From JBFGWM01 sp041588495 (lineage in GTDB: Bacteria; Pseudomonadota; Gammaproteobacteria; Pseudomonadales; JBFGWM01): a stretch of 24,930 nucleotides of DNA. Shown here in pieces: positions 6,838-14,986 of this stretch. Numbering within the stretch: the first letter of the stretch is position 1; each line of letters opens with the position of its first letter. Under the pieces are notes generated by a model. It was given only the letters and a program-made list of their open reading frames with translations. It was not told the DNA's origin and did not search any database. The stretch covers positions 1-24,930 of the forward strand of contig JBFGWM010000010.1 of NCBI GenBank assembly GCA_041588495.1, written 5' to 3'. The translations under genes were made by a program, and so were the position numbers.

Positions 6838-9800
6838 ATGTTCCCCATGCCCTTTTCCCTGGTACCCACGGGCGCGATCCCGGACCGCGCCGGCGACCGC
6901 CGTCACTGGCAGGGCCTGCACGGCGCGGCGGCCGGCATGGCCATCGCCGAGACCGCGCGAACCTGCGCGCGCATGCTGTTCGTGGTCACCCCCGATCCCG
7001 AGAGCGCCGCGCGCCTGGAACAGGAAATCCGTTTCTTCCTGGGTGACGACGAGGAGACCCCGGTACTGGCGTTCCCCGACTGGGAAACCCTGCCCTACGA
7101 CACCTTCTCCGCGCACCAGGACATTGTCTCCGAGCGCCTCAACACCCTGGCCCGGCTGCCGGTGGTGCGTCGCGGCGTGCTGATCACCACCGCGCCGACC
7201 CTGATGCACCGCATCGCGCCCCACGAGTACATCGCTGCCAACAGCCTGTCCCTGGATCTCGGGGACCGCCTCGACATCGACACCTTCCGGCGCCATCTCG
7301 ACGGCTGCGGCTACCGCGCGACCGGCACCGTGTACGAGCATGGCGAGTACGCGGTGCGCGGCTCGATCGTCGACCTGTTCCCCATGGGCAGCGACACGCC
7401 GTTCCGCGTCGACCTGTTCGACGACGAGATCGAGACCCTGCGCACCTTCGACCCGGAGACCCAGCGCACCCTGGAAACGGTCGCCTCGGTGCGCCTGCTT
7501 CCGGCCCGCGAGACGCCGCTCTCCGAGGACGGGATCAGCCGCTTCCGGCAGGCATTCCGTGAGCACTTCGACGTCGCCGTGAGCCGCTGCCCGGTGTACC
7601 GGGAGATCAGCGACGGCATCCCGCCGGCCGGCATCGAGTACTACCTGCCGCTGTTCTTCGAGCACACCTCGACCCTGTTCGACTACCTGCCCGAGGACGC
7701 CCTGGCGATCACCCTGGGCGACCTGCAGGAATCCGCGGTTCATTTCTGGCGCGAGGCGGAGTCCCGCTGGGAGGACCACCGGGTCGACAAGGAGCGTCCG
7801 CTGCTGCCGCCGGGAGAACTGTTCCTGCGTCCCGACGACGTGTTCGGCGGTCTCAAGGCGATGCCGGTGGTGCGCGTGGTCGCAGCCACGGCAGATGCCG
7901 GGACGGAGGCCGGAGGCCACCATGCATTCCCGTGCCGGCCGGTCCCGCAACTGCCGGTCAACGCCAAGGCCGCCAATCCCCTTGCCGACCTGGAGCGTTT
8001 CCTCGGCGCATGGCCGGGGCGGGTCCTGTTCGCCGCCGAGAGTCCGGGGCGGCGCGAGGCCCTGCTGGAGCTGCTGCACCGACATGACATCCGCCCCGTC
8101 GCGGCAGCCAGCTGGCGCGAGTTCCGCGATGCTGACGCGACCCTGGCAATCACCGTGGTGCCCCTGGAACACGGCATGCTGGTCGAGGATCCGGCCCTTG
8201 CCGTCATCACCGAGTCGCAACTCTTCGGCAGCAAGGTCATGCAGCGCCGCCGCCGCGAGACGCGCCAGGACAATTCCGAGTTCGTGGTGCGCAGTCTCGC
8301 CGAACTCCGCATCGGCGCGCCGGTGGTACACATCGACCACGGCGTCGGCCGCTACCTGGGCATGCAGAACCTGTCGGTGGACGGCCAGCAGACCGAGTTC
8401 CTGTGCCTGGAATACGCGGAGGAAGCGAAGCTCTACGTGCCGGTCTCCGACCTGCACCTGATCAGCCGCTACAGCGGTGTCGAGGAGGAGATGGCGCCCC
8501 TGCACCGGCTCGGTTCCGAGCAGTGGCAGAAGGCACGCCGCAAGGCCGCGGAGAAGGTGCGCGACACCGCCGCCGAACTGCTCGACCTCTACGCCCGGCG
8601 CCAGGCGCGCAAGGGCCGAGCGTTCCAGTTCAGCGAGGCGGAGTACGCCTCGTTCGCGGCCGATTTCCCGTTCGAGGAAACCCCCGACCAGGAAAACGCC
8701 ATCGCCGCGGTCATCCACGACCTGCGCGCGGAGAATCCCATGGACCGGCTGGTCTGCGGCGACGTGGGTTTCGGCAAGACCGAGGTCGCCCTGCGCGCGG
8801 CCTGGGTGGCGGTCAGCAACGGCCGCCAGGTGGTGGTGCTGGTACCGACCACCCTGCTCGCCCAGCAGCATTTCGAGACTTTCCGCGACCGCTTCGCCGA
8901 CATGGCGGTATCGGTCGAGGCGCTGTCCCGCTTCCGCACGGCCAAGGAGCAGGAGGCCGTCCTGGAACGCGCCGCCTCCGGTCGCGTCGACATCCTGATC
9001 GGCACCCACAAGCTGCTGCAGGCGGGGATGCGGTTCAGCGATCTCGGGCTGGTCATCATCGACGAGGAGCACCGTTTCGGGGTGCGCCAGAAGGAGAAGC
9101 TCAAGGCGATGCGCGCCGAGGTCGACATCCTGACCCTGACCGCGACGCCCATCCCGCGCACTCTCAACATGGCCATGGCCGGGATGCGCGACCTGTCGGT
9201 GATCGCCACGCCGCCGGCGCGACGCCTCTCGGTGAAGACCTTCGTGCGCGAGCGTAACAAGGGACTGATCAAGGAAGCCCTGCTGCGCGAGATCCTGCGC
9301 GGCGGCCAGGTCTACTTCCTGCACAACGAGGTGAAAAGCATCGAGCGCGCCGCCCGCGAACTCGCCGAACTGGTCCCCGAGGCCCGCGTCGGCGTCGCCC
9401 ACGGGCAGATGCGCGAACGCGACCTGGAACGGGTGATGTCGGATTTCTACCACCGCCGCTTCAACGTGCTGGTGTGCAGCACGATCATCGAGACCGGCAT
9501 CGACATTCCCAGCGCCAACACCATCGTCATCGAGCGCGCGGACCGCTTCGGTCTCGCCCAGCTCCACCAGTTGCGCGGCCGCGTCGGTCGCTCCCATCAC
9601 CAGGCCTACGCCTACCTGCTGACCCCGCATCCCAAGGCCATGACCCCGGACGCGGTGAAGCGGCTGGAGGCGATCGTGGCCGCCGGCGAACTGGGCGCCG
9701 GCTTCACCCTGGCGACCCACGACATGGAAATCCGCGGGGCCGGAGAACTACTCGGGGACGAGCAGAGCGGCCACATCCAGGCCATCGGCGTCAGCCTGTT

Positions 9801-10335
9801 CATGGACATGCTGGAACGCGCGGTGGACTCGATCCGCAGCGGCCGTACCCCGAACCTGGACCAGCCGCTGAGCACCCACTCCCAGATCAACCTGCGCATT
9901 CCCGCCCTGCTCCCGGACGAGTACGTGCCCGACGTGCACACCCGCCTGGTGCTGTACAAGCGGATCTCCGCTGCGAAGACGGACGACGAACTGCGTGAAC
10001 TGCGCGTGGAACTGATCGACCGCTTCGGCCTGCTGCCGGAAGCGGCGCAGAACCTGTTCATTATCGCCAGCTTCCGCCTGCGCGCCGACGCCATCGGCAT
10101 CGAGCGCGTTGATGCCGGCGCCGAGCGCGGGTTCATCGAATTCTCGTCCCACACCGGCGTCGAGCCACTGACCCTGGTCAAGATGGTGCAGGCGGCACCG
10201 CGCGAGTTTCAACTTCGCGGCGGCAATCAGTTACACTTCGAAGCGGACATGCACCAGGGCGCCATGCGCGTGCAGCGCGTCGGCGAACTGCTCGATCAAC
10301 TGCTGCCGGCCGGGAACAATGCGTCTGCTGCCTGA
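6838..10335 (+). CDS. mfd: transcription-repair coupling factor Mfd
   Basis: Mfd is a cytoplasmic ATP-driven translocase that removes RNA polymerase stalled at DNA lesions and recruits UvrA. The 1165 residues match the usual full length of about 1150. Visible parts are the UvrB-like N-terminal module (FPDWETLPYDTFSAHQDIVS near residues 80-100), the RNA-polymerase-interacting segment around VVHIDHGVGRYLGMQNLSVD (residues 497-516), Walker A GDVGFGKTE (641-649), the DEEH box IIDEEHRFGVRQKEKL (742-745 for DEEH), TATPIPRTL, the helicase motif QLRGRVGRSHH (911-921), and a C-terminal UvrA-binding-type domain. Two ATGs (6838 and 6847) are possible and neither has a good ribosome site. The stop overlaps csiV by 17 bases. 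Confidence 0.98.
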   Translation: MFPMPFSLVPTGAIPDRAGDRRHWQGLHGAAAGMAIAETARTCARMLFVVTPDPESAARLEQEIRFFLGDDEETPVLAFPDWETLPYDTFSAHQDIVSERLNTLARLPVVRRGVLITTAPTLMHRIAPHEYIAANSLSLDLGDRLDIDTFRRHLDGCGYRATGTVYEHGEYAVRGSIVDLFPMGSDTPFRVDLFDDEIETLRTFDPETQRTLETVASVRLLPARETPLSEDGISRFRQAFREHFDVAVSRCPVYREISDGIPPAGIEYYLPLFFEHTSTLFDYLPEDALAITLGDLQESAVHFWREAESRWEDHRVDKERPLLPPGELFLRPDDVFGGLKAMPVVRVVAATADAGTEAGGHHAFPCRPVPQLPVNAKAANPLADLERFLGAWPGRVLFAAESPGRREALLELLHRHDIRPVAAASWREFRDADATLAITVVPLEHGMLVEDPALAVITESQLFGSKVMQRRRRETRQDNSEFVVRSLAELRIGAPVVHIDHGVGRYLGMQNLSVDGQQTEFLCLEYAEEAKLYVPVSDLHLISRYSGVEEEMAPLHRLGSEQWQKARRKAAEKVRDTAAELLDLYARRQARKGRAFQFSEAEYASFAADFPFEETPDQENAIAAVIHDLRAENPMDRLVCGDVGFGKTEVALRAAWVAVSNGRQVVVLVPTTLLAQQHFETFRDRFADMAVSVEALSRFRTAKEQEAVLERAASGRVDILIGTHKLLQAGMRFSDLGLVIIDEEHRFGVRQKEKLKAMRAEVDILTLTATPIPRTLNMAMAGMRDLSVIATPPARRLSVKTFVRERNKGLIKEALLREILRGGQVYFLHNEVKSIERAARELAELVPEARVGVAHGQMRERDLERVMSDFYHRRFNVLVCSTIIETGIDIPSANTIVIERADRFGLAQLHQLRGRVGRSHHQAYAYLLTPHPKAMTPDAVKRLEAIVAAGELGAGFTLATHDMEIRGAGELLGDEQSGHIQAIGVSLFMDMLERAVDSIRSGRTPNLDQPLSTHSQINLRIPALLPDEYVPDVHTRLVLYKRISAAKTDDELRELRVELIDRFGLLPEAAQNLFIIASFRLRADAIGIERVDAGAERGFIEFSSHTGVEPLTLVKMVQAAPREFQLRGGNQLHFEADMHQGAMRVQRVGELLDQLLPAGNNASAA

Positions 10336-11173
10336 TGAATCCCGTCACCCCCGGAGACTGAGCGCCGGACCTCTCGCGCCCCTCGCGCTGGCCTGCCTGC
10401 TCGCCCTCTCCTCGGCCACGGCCAACGCGGCGTTTTCCCACGCGGGGCGCTGGTTCCAGGTGGAGGTGGTGATCTTCGCCTATGACGGGCACGACGCCCT
10501 GCTGACGGAGAAACTGCCCGATCATGGCCCGCTGCAGGAGCCGACCCGCGTGCAGTACCTGCATTCCCGCAAGGGGACGCCGGAAACCGGGGTTCCCGAT
10601 CTGGTCCGTGACGCCTTCATCCGCCTGCCCTCGTCCATGCGCACGCTGAACATCCCCAAGAAGCGGCTCGCCGACCGCGGCGATTACCGGGTGCTGTATC
10701 ACGCGGCGTGGCGGCAGCCGATCTTCAAGCACATCAACAGCATCCCGATCTACGTGCGCGGCGGCAACAACCTCGGCGACCGGCGCGAACTGGAAGGGCT
10801 GCTGAAGATCAGCGTGGACGTCTATCTCGCGGTGGAAGCCGACCTGCGCCTGAGCATTCCGCGCAGCGCCCAGGCCCCGGTGCCGGCGGTGGCCGAGCCG
10901 GCGGCCGACTGGCACACGCGCGCCTACGAGGCCGAGACCGTGTACCCGGAACTGAACCAGGCGGGTCCCTTCGGGACCGTGCAGCCGTCGCGCTTTCACA
11001 CCATCGCCCTGCAGGAGAAGCGTGGCCGTATCCGCAGTTCGGAGGTGCACTACTTCGATCACCCCCGCCTGGGGATGCTGGTGACCTTCACCCGTTACGA
11101 GGCACCCCCGGTGCCGCCGCCGGGTGATCCCGGTTCCGAGTTCGACCTGGAAACCCGCGGCCTCGACGACTGA
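10319..11173 (+). CDS. csiV: CsiV-family periplasmic peptidoglycan-binding protein
   Basis: This 284-residue protein has a signal peptide with a hydrophobic core at about 17-32 and a cleavage region near ATANAA (residues 33-38). Next comes the family-typical RWFQVEVVIFAYD, and a later YHAAWRQPIF stretch followed by IYVRGG and LKISVDVYLAVEADLRL. The C-terminal ends with EVHYFDHPRLGMLVTFTRYE. CsiV was described in Vibrio as a peptidoglycan-binding protein linked to periplasmic lipoproteins and D-amino-acid survival. The gene downstream of mfd is conserved in Pseudomonas, and this order supports the call. The start lies inside the mfd 3' end, so the two are probably coupled. Its last 79 bases are read antisense by the Ada-like gene. 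Confidence 0.85.
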   Translation: MRLLPDESRHPRRLSAGPLAPLALACLLALSSATANAAFSHAGRWFQVEVVIFAYDGHDALLTEKLPDHGPLQEPTRVQYLHSRKGTPETGVPDLVRDAFIRLPSSMRTLNIPKKRLADRGDYRVLYHAAWRQPIFKHINSIPIYVRGGNNLGDRRELEGLLKISVDVYLAVEADLRLSIPRSAQAPVPAVAEPAADWHTRAYEAETVYPELNQAGPFGTVQPSRFHTIALQEKRGRIRSSEVHYFDHPRLGMLVTFTRYEAPPVPPPGDPGSEFDLETRGLDD

Positions 11174-12033
11174 ACGTCGTCCACGGTCGCCGCCTCGCGC
11201 AACAGCATCGCGCGCTTGCGCTCCGCACCCCAGCGATATCCGCCGAACGCCCCGCTGCCACGGATCACGCGGTGACAGGGCACCAGCCATGCCACCGGGT
11301 TGGCCCCAACCGCGCCGCCCACGGCGCGCGCCGCACCGGGGGACCCGATGGCGCCGGCCACATCACCATAGGTGGTCAGCGCCCCATCCGGAACCCGCAA
11401 CAGGGCCTCCCAGACCTTGAGCTGGAAATTGGTTCCGCGCAGGTGCAGCGCGAGGGGTTGTCCCGGGGTCACCGACCGTCCGAACACCCGTTGCGCCAGG
11501 CGACGGGCGCCCGCGCCATCCTTGCTGAACTCCGCCCCCGGCCATTGTGCGTGCAACGCGTCCAGCGCCGCGCCCGGATCGTCCGGGTCACGAAAGGCGA
11601 GAAAACACACGCCGCGTCCGCTCCAGGCCAGCAGGGCCTCGCCGTAGGGCGACCCCGCGTAACCGTAGGCAACCTGCAGGGGAACACTGCCGCGGGCCTC
11701 GCCCGGGGTCACCGCCTCGCAGTGCACCAGCAGGTCGTGCAGGCGCCCCGGACCGGACAGCCCGGCGGACCAGGCGGCGTCGAGGATTCCTCCGCCATCG
11801 CGCAGCACGGCGAGGGCATGCTCCTTGGAGAGATACTGCAGGAAGCGCTTGGGACTCACCCCGGCCCAGCGCGTGAACAGGCGCTGCAGGCGCGACTCGC
11901 TGAGCCCGGCGTGACGCGCCAGCTCGGCAAGACCCGGCTGCTCCGCGGCGTGAGCCTCCAGGTAACGGATGAGTTCGGCGACCCGCTGGTAGTCCCTGGC
12001 CGACCCGGGTTCGGTTTCTTCACTGTCTTCCAC
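11095..12033 (-). CDS. AraC-type regulator fused to O6-methylguanine-DNA methyltransferase (Ada-like, no N-terminal Zn domain)
   Basis: This 312-residue fusion carries an AraC-type helix-turn-helix at residues 18-112 (LAELARHAGLSESRLQRLF and a second helix pair ending VTPGEAR). It continues into a methyltransferase domain with VPDGALTTYGDVAGAIG, the active-site PCHRVI (Cys253 accepts the alkyl group), and the closing GAFGGYRWGAERKRAMLL. The Cys-rich zinc module that senses methylphosphotriesters in E. coli Ada is absent. Either the repair Cys itself or another signal must control the regulator half. The last 25-30 residues (Ser/Gly/Pro-rich) lie beyond the family core and are coded opposite csiV. 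The start is a GTG with GGAG 7 bases upstream. It is divergent from the amidotransferase gene. Confidence 0.92.
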   Translation of the reverse strand: MEDSEETEPGSARDYQRVAELIRYLEAHAAEQPGLAELARHAGLSESRLQRLFTRWAGVSPKRFLQYLSKEHALAVLRDGGGILDAAWSAGLSGPGRLHDLLVHCEAVTPGEARGSVPLQVAYGYAGSPYGEALLAWSGRGVCFLAFRDPDDPGAALDALHAQWPGAEFSKDGAGARRLAQRVFGRSVTPGQPLALHLRGTNFQLKVWEALLRVPDGALTTYGDVAGAIGSPGAARAVGGAVGANPVAWLVPCHRVIRGSGAFGGYRWGAERKRAMLLREAATVDDVQSSRPRVSRSNSEPGSPGGGTGGAS

Positions 12034-12153
12034 GCGATGTCTCCACGAACAGAGGCATCATTTTCCCGCGGGCGATGACGCGACGCCACCCGCTTCTTGC
12101 CATGCCTCGAGCCATGGCGATAATGCCCGTTCCGACCAAGACGGAGCCCGCCA

Positions 12154-12882
12154 ATGGAATCCGCACCCCTGCGCATCCACCACCTGCAGCACGTGCCGTT
12201 CGAGGATCTCGGCAGCATGCGGACCCTGCTGTCCGCGCGCGGCCACGCGCTCACCGCAAGCCACCTGTACCGTGGCGACCCGCTCCCGGACATCGATACG
12301 TTCGACTGGCTGATCGTGATGGGCGGCCCGATGGGGATCGCCGACGAGACGGAATATCCGTGGCTGGTCGCGGAGAAACGTCTGATTCGCGAGGCCATCG
12401 ACGCCGGCCGCACGGTGCTCGGCATCTGCCTGGGCGCCCAGCTGATCGCCGCCGCCCTCGGCGCCCGCGTGTACCGCGGTGCACACCGGGAGATCGGCTG
12501 GTTCGAACTGGAGCGCCACGAGGCGGCCCCGGGCTGCGCGGTCGGACGCACCCTGCCCGACCGCATGACGGCCTTCCACTGGCACGGCGACACCTTTGAC
12601 ATCCCCGACGGCGCCCTGCCCCTCGCCTCGAGCGAGGCGTGCGCGAACCAGGGCTTCGTGTTCCGGGAACGGGTGGTGGCGCTGCAGTTTCACCTGGAGA
12701 CCACGCCCGACGGGGCGGCGCGGCTGGTCGAACACTGCGCGGATGAACTGGACGGCTCCCGCTACGTGCAGGCGCCCGCGGAAATGCTCGGCGAGAGGCG
12801 ACGCTTTGCGACCATCAACGCGGTGATGGACGCGATCCTCGTGGAAATGGAATCGGTATGCCTGCGGTCCCGGACCGGATGA
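12154..12882 (+). CDS. class I glutamine amidotransferase (GMP-synthase-like GATase domain)
   Basis: This 242-residue stand-alone glutaminase-fold protein has nucleophile Cys92 in GICLGAQLIAAALG, catalytic His180 and Glu182 in LQFHLE, and the oxyanion-strand motif LIVMGGPMG (53-61). FHWHGDTFD is typical of the stand-alone GuaA-like subfamily. Such proteins release ammonia from glutamine or hydrolyse gamma-glutamyl compounds, but no acceptor domain is fused here and the substrate is open. The ATG has a GGAG site 9 bases upstream. It is alone on its strand, divergent from the Ada-like gene and convergent with the next. Confidence 0.88.
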   Translation: MESAPLRIHHLQHVPFEDLGSMRTLLSARGHALTASHLYRGDPLPDIDTFDWLIVMGGPMGIADETEYPWLVAEKRLIREAIDAGRTVLGICLGAQLIAAALGARVYRGAHREIGWFELERHEAAPGCAVGRTLPDRMTAFHWHGDTFDIPDGALPLASSEACANQGFVFRERVVALQFHLETTPDGAARLVEHCADELDGSRYVQAPAEMLGERRRFATINAVMDAILVEMESVCLRSRTG

Positions 12883-12899
12883 TACCGGCCCGCGGTATC
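12881..12899. terminator. hairpin spanning two convergent stop codons
   Basis: GATACCG (12881-12887) and CGGTATC (12893-12899) make a perfect 7-bp stem with a 5-base loop. It lies exactly in the 15-base gap between convergent stops and includes bases of both stop codons. No T run is seen on either strand. The position suits a bidirectional terminator or transcript-end stabiliser. Confidence 0.4.
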
Positions 12900-13236
12900 A
12901 GATCCTGATATCCTTCGCCCACTTCTCGGCAAGCTCACCGGCGACCGGCAACACGAACTGCTCGTTCTGCCAGGCCTTGACCATGAGCACCACCCACAGC
13001 GCGATGCTGAGCAGCCCGATCAGCGGCCCGAGGATGCTGCCGATGACCGGGAGCATGGAGGCCACGATGTTGATCACCGTGAGGCCACCGAAGGTGACGA
13101 TCGACTGCATGGCGTGAAAGCGCACGAACGCGTCCTTCTTTTCCAGCAGGAAGAACACGATCCCCGTCACCCAGAACAGGACGTAGCACAGCACGCCCGC
13201 GATGTTGGACTCGAGGCCGGTCGAAGACTTCGCCAT
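12898..13236 (-). CDS. DUF4870/Tic20-like small membrane protein
   Basis: This 112-residue protein has hydrophobic segments at about 13-31 (IAGVLCYVLFWVTGIVFFL), 43-62 (QSIVTFGGLTVINIVASMLP) and 65-88 (GSILGPLIGLLSIALWVVLM). The hallmark of the DUF4870 family, an early loop reading KKDAFVRFHAMQS, follows the first segment. I chose the ATG at 13236 over the in-frame GTG at 13242 because AAGGAG lies 7 bases before the ATG and only 1 base before the GTG. The molecular role of the family is unknown. It is separated by 128 bases from the SDR gene upstream on the same strand, so it may have its own promoter. Confidence 0.85.
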   Translation of the reverse strand: MAKSSTGLESNIAGVLCYVLFWVTGIVFFLLEKKDAFVRFHAMQSIVTFGGLTVINIVASMLPVIGSILGPLIGLLSIALWVVLMVKAWQNEQFVLPVAGELAEKWAKDIRI

Positions 13237-13364
13237 CTGCACACTCCTTCACTGGATCCGGAAAAGCGGTTGCGAACCGTACTGTAATTTGCGGGGAAAC
13301 TCCAGCGTGATCCCGTACCAGTGGCCCCGCACCAGGCGTTCTCGTCTGCCTCCGGACTGCAGGC

Positions 13365-14210
13365 TCAGGAACGGCTGCCCATGCGCACCACGCCGGTGAC
13401 GATTCTCTGGTAGCCCGTCGGCAGGAGGCGCACCACCGCGTCGAACAGCTTGGCGTCCGGACCTACCAGCACGCGGCGACGGTTCTTGCGCACCGCGTTG
13501 AGAATCTCCTTCGCCGCACGTTCGGCGCTGGTGAGCAACATCCGCTCCACGCGCGTCCTGCCGTTGGCGACATCCCCGCCGTACATGTCCAGCACGCTGT
13601 CGTTGAAGCGCGCCGCGCGGGCAATGTTGGTCCTGATACCGCCCGGGTGCACGCAGGTGGCACTGACCGGCGCGCGGCTGAACTCCAGTTCCTGGCGCAA
13701 TGCCTCGGTAAACCCGCGCACCGCGAACTTGGAGGAATTGTAGGTACCCTGGCTGGGCTGGGAAAACAGACCGAACACGCTGGACATGTTGACGACATGG
13801 CCGTCACCGGACGCGCGCAGGTGGGGCAGGAAGGCCTTGGTGCCGTAGACCACGCCCCAAAAGTTGATGCCCATGATCCACTCGAAATCCTCGTAGCTGA
13901 CCGCCTCCAGGGTCGTGCCCAGGGCGACCCCGGCGTTATTGATCACCAGGTTGACCGCACCGTGCTCGGCGACCACCTGGTCAGCCCAGGCCTCCACCGC
14001 GGCGCGGTCGGCCACGTCCAGTACCGCGGTGGTGACCGCGACCTGCGGAAACCGGTCGGCAACGAGGTCCACGGTCTCCCCCAGGGACTCGCCGTTGAGG
14101 TCGCTCAGCGCGAGGTGACAGCCCTCTGCGGCCAGCGCCTGCGCCAGTGAACGGCCGATACCCGATCCCGCACCGGTGATCGCGGCCACCTTGTCCCGGA
14201 AAGATTTCAT
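13365..14210 (-). CDS. SDR-family short-chain dehydrogenase/reductase
   Basis: This 281-residue classical SDR contains the cofactor loop TGAGSGIG (12-19), NNAG (91-94), catalytic Ser144 in NMSSVFG and Tyr157-x-x-x-Lys161 in GTYNSSKFA. Asp37 at the end of the second strand (LALSDLNG) suggests preference for NAD(H) over NADP(H). The extended C-terminus (VGPDAKLFDAVVRLLP) is typical of a group often annotated as ketone, sterol or acyl reductases; substrate is unknown. The start at 14210 is chosen because GGAG lies 9 bases before it, the Rossmann motif then falls at the usual position, and longer starts would run into the upstream gene. It is the last gene of the run. Confidence 0.9.
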   Translation of the reverse strand: MKSFRDKVAAITGAGSGIGRSLAQALAAEGCHLALSDLNGESLGETVDLVADRFPQVAVTTAVLDVADRAAVEAWADQVVAEHGAVNLVINNAGVALGTTLEAVSYEDFEWIMGINFWGVVYGTKAFLPHLRASGDGHVVNMSSVFGLFSQPSQGTYNSSKFAVRGFTEALRQELEFSRAPVSATCVHPGGIRTNIARAARFNDSVLDMYGGDVANGRTRVERMLLTSAERAAKEILNAVRKNRRRVLVGPDAKLFDAVVRLLPTGYQRIVTGVVRMGSRS

Positions 14211-14259
14211 TGCCAGTTTCTCCGCGTTGCGAATTGCACGGCTTGCAGAAAACGTCGTC

Positions 14260-14967
14260 TCACCATTTCTCCCCGAACGGACGCAGGTCGAGTTCAAAGG
14301 TCCACGCCGAGGGATCCTGGTGCGCGAGGTGATAGATCTCGTCCGCCACGGCCTCCGGCCTGAGGAAGAAGTCGTCGGCCGCCTCCTTCAGGTAGCTGCG
14401 GGTCACCGGGGTGTCGATGACGCCGTCGACAATCACCAGCGCCACGTGGATGCCCTGCGGCCCCAGGCTGCGCGCCATGGACTGCGCCAGGCTGCGCTGG
14501 GCGGCCTTGGCCGGGGCGAAGGCCGCGGTCTGCACGTTGCCGCGCAGGGAGGCGGTGGCCCCGGTGACCACGATGCTGCCGCCCTCGCCCGCGAGCATGT
14601 CCCGTGCGGCCTCCTGGCCACAGCTGAACAGACCGGCCGTGTTGATGCGCCAGCTGGCCTCGAGGTCCTCCAGGCTGGACTCCATGAAGGTCTGGAACGA
14701 GCCCGAGCCGGCATTGTGCACCAGTACCCCCACCGGGCCGAGTTCGTCGCGTACCCGGGCGAACGCGGCCGCCACCGAGCCACCATCGGCGACATCGCAG
14801 GCCACCCCGATGCTGCCAGGGATCTCCGCGGCCCAGGCCGCCAGGCGTTCCTCCGAGCGCGCGAGCATCGCCACGCGGTAGCCCTCGGCGGCAAACTTCC
14901 TGCACACGGCAAGCCCGGTGCCCGGGCCCACACCGGTCACCACGCAAACGCGATCCGTTTCGCTCAT
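14260..14967 (-). CDS. SDR-family protein with Phe in place of the catalytic Tyr
   Basis: This 235-residue Rossmann protein has TGVGPGTG (11-18) as the nucleotide loop, HNAG (84-87) and a Ser in TGATAS (Ser140). The usual YxxxK is FAPAK, with Phe150 and Lys154. The end of the second strand is ARSEER, which suits NADP(H). Replacement of the Tyr predicts loss or change of ordinary oxidoreductase chemistry. I recall the FxxAK form as recurring in a subgroup of bacterial SDRs, so this may be a family trait rather than decay. The ATG at 14967 has GGAGG 8 bases upstream. It lies 19 bases after the cytochrome gene and 49 bases before the next SDR gene. Confidence 0.87.
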   Translation of the reverse strand: MSETDRVCVVTGVGPGTGLAVCRKFAAEGYRVAMLARSEERLAAWAAEIPGSIGVACDVADGGSVAAAFARVRDELGPVGVLVHNAGSGSFQTFMESSLEDLEASWRINTAGLFSCGQEAARDMLAGEGGSIVVTGATASLRGNVQTAAFAPAKAAQRSLAQSMARSLGPQGIHVALVIVDGVIDTPVTRSYLKEAADDFFLRPEAVADEIYHLAHQDPSAWTFELDLRPFGEKW

Positions 14968-14986
14968 GCCCCTGTCCTCCGCCGCC

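Noticed and set aside
6418..9720. Very long open frame on the minus strand opposite mfd (about 1100 codons)
   Set aside because: Mfd on the plus strand is unmistakable. The reverse frame is open because of high G+C at third positions, and its translation shows no known motif and a skewed His/Gln/Gly composition.
14211..14297. Longer N-terminus for the SDR at 13365-14210
   Set aside because: It would add 29 residues before the Rossmann motif and overlap the upstream SDR gene. The ATG at 14210 has a proper ribosome site.
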